A stretch of 64,000 nucleotides of DNA from Ancylostoma caninum (taxonomy: Eukaryota > Nematoda > Chromadorea > Rhabditida > Ancylostomatidae). The DNA lies in assembly GCA_037903475.1 (NCBI GenBank), contig JBAJFG010000281.1:248001-312000 (forward strand). The letters run 5' to 3'. Shown piece after piece: positions 60,814-64,000 of this stretch. How positions within the stretch are numbered: the first letter of the stretch is position 1; every line of letters begins with the position of its first letter. The translations under genes and the position numbers were made by a program. Below the pieces are notes generated by a model that saw only the letters and a program-made list of their open reading frames with translations, was not told where the DNA came from and did not search any database.

Positions 60814-61540
60814 GTGGGGTTTCTTAGCTTTGTTCATATTTGCAAGATAAGGATGAAAGAGAGGAGCGGCCGCAGTTCTAGACGGCTTTTCGATCCTCAA
60901 TAGATTTACCTAAAACTTTTCCTTTTTTTAAATTGGTGGTTAGATTGCCGCCCATTTCAGTAAGTGGATAATTTTAATGCTAATTCAAGGACTGGCTCAG
61001 ATACGCGAGTTGTTTCCTGCCGTCGTGAAAAAAAAACTGAAAGGAATGAACCTCTTCGCATTTTTGGAGCTCTTAATTTAGAAAAGCTCTCATGACCGGT
61101 CATTTTGACCTAAACTGGTGCTTGGGACTGCTTGGGACCCCAAACAGGAAAAATGCACTTTTTCGTACACTTTACTCGCCTGTAATTTAGCGGCTAGTTA
61201 AAAGCATAGGGCATTAGCACCTTTTTGGAAAGAACTTTTCACGATCTATTAAGATTTGCACAGTCAAATGTGAGGAATTGCTGTGGAAATCCTGTGCCTC
61301 TCTGCGTTGAAGTAAACAAAAAATCTATTATTTCTTCGCGTTCTTGTTAGAGTGAGGGTTCAAGTTCCGTTCAAGAGCTATGGAGATCTCAGCTGATCAT
61401 TCTTGCCCCTGTTCTTTAGCTGATCTAATGTAAGATTTAAAATGCTCTTCTCTCTCTCTCCACTCCATGGGTACATCATTTTCCCAGGATCACCTTCCAA
61501 GGATTAGAATATCAGCTCAGGGAATTGTAAATTTAGTGGT

Positions 61541-61598
61541 CATTTGTCTTCTCCGGAGGCTGTGTGACTCATTTGTCTTCTCCGGAGGCTGTGTGATT
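61541..61598 (+). repeat. 29-bp tandem duplication
   Basis: CATTTGTCTTCTCCGGAGGC followed by TGTGTGACT, repeated once with a single C-to-T difference near the end. Confidence 0.92.
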
Positions 61599-62012
61599 CC
61601 AGAGTTCTATTCTACTTCTACCCTGTTTTCAGATCAGTGAAAAAAATTGAGCCAAAATTCCCTTTTTCCTACTCACTTTATTGTTTTCCATAGTTTTATG
61701 GACTTGCTTATTTGAAAATTGGTAAAACTATTTGATCTTCTCATCTATGTAAGTTGTATGTTCCTAAGCTGTTGCAGTACAGAAGTCGTTACTATTCTGA
61801 GGCTGAGTTGTTCGTCAGTTTGGCCCATTAGGTCTGATTTATTGCTTAGGTTCTAACCTAAAGCTATGGGTCCTAGCCTAAGATTTCTAAGGTTCAAAAA
61901 GCGCTCGCTGGCTTCCCACTGATCAATTCTTGTTATAAATTCAGTTGCATCATTTTTTAAAGTTTATACTTTAACTTCTCTTCTTTTCCATGCTCTGAGG
62001 TTATCGAGTGTA

Positions 62013-62320
62013 GAGAAGCCGTTTGAGCACGTTTGATAAGCTGTCACTTGCCCGTTCGCGCTAATTGCTCCCCAATTTCAAGATAATTGCAGCTTAGCTT
62101 ACCCTTCCGTCGAAGAGCTTCTCTAATCTTTTCAGCGTAATTGAGAATAATTAGACGTTCATAGACGTTTTTACATGAAGCTGCATGGCAACCAGGCTGG
62201 GAATTCCCTTTCTCATTCCCTGATTAAGAAGATGCAAAGATTTGGTTCGATGTGGGAAACCTTCCAAGAAGTTTCAATTAATCGAAAGAAGCCGTTTGAG
62301 CCCATTTGATAAGCTGTCAC
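62013..62320 (+). repeat. 35-bp direct repeat pair
   Basis: GAGAAGCCGTTTGAGCACG plus TTTGATAAGCTGTCAC at 62013 recurs at about 62285 as AAGAAGCCGTTTGAGCCCA plus TTTGATAAGCTGTCAC, about 270 bp apart. Confidence 0.85.
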
Positions 62321-63009
62321 CAATAAATTGTAAATAATTCTTGAATTGTTGGGGTTTAACAGAGGATTTAGGCACTGCCGCCTGATTCTGGCTTCCTAAA
62401 TAATCTGATCACAAAGAAATTCAGTCTCTGATCACCTTCGATCTGATTCCTTTCCCCTTCCCAAGCCGTACTCATTAATCCAGCTAGTCGTGACCGTAAG
62501 AGCCTCACAAATCGACGAGTTTTTGGAAATTTCTGTCTCCTGCGGAGTCCTTTCCTTAGGACAACATTGGCGACTGCGGGCAACTGATCCCTGTGTTCTG
62601 CTCATCTTTCTTTCCCATCGAGGGAATCGCACATAAATCATCGAGACCAAAATGTCAAAAACTGCACGCTCAAGGTCGTCAAGTACATGTGCGATAGCGG
62701 TGGTCTTCGTTCTACAGAAGATTCGATTTTGGTTTTATTTTTGGACATGCTGGAAGGTTACTGTAGATTCTGCACTTTCGTGTACTGTACTGCACTACTT
62801 CTTAAAACTCATGATGTCAGTCAGTAGGAAAAACGGATGAATTTAACCATTCAAATTTTTTATTTGCAGCAGATATGCCCCAATGGTTGTTTTGATCGAG
62901 GACAATACTAGGTTATTGAGGGAGGTGTGGATCTATGTTATGTGGATGGATTTGATTTTCCAAACCCTTGACCCATTTCCTTCCGTGATTTGATGTCAAC
63001 TGTCTGCAG

Positions 63010-63552
63010 TGGGATTCATGAGAATTTCTGGAAAGGGTGTAGAGTTCCCCATAGCCCACAACTATATCGTTGATCCTTTACCCGGCGTCGTTCTGTGAGT
63101 AAATAATCACTGCATTTCGGTAAATTTCCCAACACTTATTTACGTTCGCTTTTTCTATGAAATCAGCTGATTTTTTCCCCTAATTTTTCTTGGATAACTC
63201 AATTTTCAACTTTCGGATTGGCTACAGCCTCCAATTTCCATTCAAATCCCGCTGGGAGATCACCTTGTACTTGTAAATGTACTTTTTAACGTTTGGAACA
63301 TCTCCTTGACGGGCTTACAACAATAAAGTCAAGTTTTTGAACCCTGCACGGTTCCTCCACGCAAAACCTGTCAGTTATCGATGGATTTGAACGCCTGAAC
63401 ATTGTCTCAGCTGAGATTGATGGAATTACTTTGGTGGTTTTGTTTTGTGAAATTTAGTTACAGAAGTAATGCAAGTTCAAGTTTCAGCTTGGGAGAGTTT
63501 TCGCAGACGCTTCCGGGGTTTTCCCGTGGTTTCTCCACGGTCCTGGTGATAG
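63010..63552 (+). CDS. Two candidate coding exons, unrecognised
   Basis: Exon 63010-63094 lies between a consensus acceptor (AACTGTCTGCAG) and a consensus donor (GTGAGTAAA). It reads GFMRISGKGVEFPIAHNYIV then DPLPGVV and leaves two bases. Exon 63488-63552 follows CAAGTTTCAG and starts with the one base needed. It reads LGEFSQTLPGFSRGFSTVLV to a GATAG|GTACTC donor. The phases join without a stop. The splice sites of the first are among the best in this part of the window. No family is recognised, and linkage to the exon at 57998 is unproven. Confidence 0.35.
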
Positions 63553-63922
63553 GTACTCTTTCCGGGAATAACGACAAAGTACGCGAATCGCTTGAGTGTC
63601 TTTTTGTGTGAATGACTCTAGCAGTGTTGTTTTTGTGGGTTTCTCTAAGTAAACACACACTCAGTTAGAGAGCGGTATGAAAGAACGGTCTAAGCGCCTC
63701 GTCACTATGTATAAGAAGCGTTCCAGTGCTGTTTAACTGCCTAGAAGAACATGTTTAGAGTGGAAGCTAATCCCCACCCCCGCACCTGGTTATCTGCATC
63801 CAGTGGTGGTTTAGTAGCGCTCCTGCTGGCAAGTATTTTTATCAGTAATGGGAATTTTTCGCTGGTGCGCACAAAAGCGTCCTCTTTGTCTGTTTTAGCT
63901 GTGCTGGAGAGTGTGCTTGCAG

Positions 63923-64000
63923 GAAAAAGTCGGCCAAACCCCGGCTGTTGTACCTGGAAAACGAAAAAGAGAAGGGATCGTTGTTGCTGCAGCTAGTGCG
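63923..64000 (+). CDS. Candidate exon running off the window edge, unrecognised
   Basis: Follows a good acceptor, GTGTGCTTGCAG. One frame is open to the edge for 26 codons (EKVGQTPAVVPGKRKREGIV then VAAASA) and has a basic KRKRE cluster like a nuclear import signal. A second frame, compatible with the exon at 63488, is also open until TAG and is rich in Cys and Lys (GCCTWKTKKRRDRCCCS). The sequence does not decide between them. Confidence 0.3.

Larger units (their letters stand above)
60905..63005 (+). other. Presumed intron or intergenic stretch with small repeats
   Basis: No secure exon. A short open piece after TTTTTATTTGCAG at about 62872 reads ICPNGCFDRGQY before a stop or an AG|GTTATT donor. 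It is too short to call. Confidence 0.35.

Noticed and set aside
1..64000. CRISPR arrays, rRNA genes, telomeric TTAGGC arrays, reverse transcriptase or transposase domains
   Set aside because: Looked for by eye on both strands and not seen. A profile search of six-frame translations would be needed to exclude decayed transposase.

Overview
This window looks like a chromosome piece from a parasitic nematode, most probably a strongylid (hookworm-type) worm. The evidence is an intron-rich actin-related protein 2 gene with TTTCAG-type 3' splice sites, kilobase introns full of short inverted-repeat elements, and no bacterial features. The species assignment is inference. Most of the 64 kb is intronic or intergenic, and only two loci are well supported as coding.

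Layout: (1) 1-8657, plus strand, holds the 3' two thirds of arx-2 (Arp2, the Arp2/3 complex nucleation subunit): six exons, all phase-compatible and ending in a normal stop. A likely poly(A) signal lies at 9230. (2) 9.5-58 kb is a repeat-rich stretch with no gene recognisable by homology. Two minus-strand gene models are supported only by open exons, splice sites and compatible phases (9518-13078, tail to tail with arx-2; and 50460-52316). (3) 57998-58183, plus strand, is the first exon of a secreted cysteine-rich protein with an IGFBP-type N-terminal motif, behind a CpG-rich promoter carrying two copies of GTGGGCGTGTCC. Phase-compatible candidate exons follow at 60664, 63010, 63488 and 63923, but their membership in that gene is unproven.

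Repeats dominate. There is a TTAA-flanked inverted-repeat element family (termini AAGGCAG...CTGCCTT) with five copies at 1.5, 15.2, 27.4, 46.2 and 50.8 kb. The 27.4 kb copy is nested inside a second dispersed element, which is also seen at 11.3, 12.5 and 53.3 kb. A 540-bp TA-flanked element with 35-bp identical termini lies at 13.4 kb. Fold-back palindromes lie at 4.2 and 33.7 kb. A GGGTA-rich dispersed repeat occurs five times, and a tRNA-derived SINE-like unit lies at 49.0 kb. There are also several young tandem duplications and a ~400-bp ATTC microsatellite.

The most unexpected signal is an exact 16-base word, GCGAGAACTGGTCCCC, present four times (14.07, 14.92, 17.78 and 55.03 kb, both strands) with no similarity in the flanks. 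That suggests a short functional or inserted element rather than an ordinary repeat copy.
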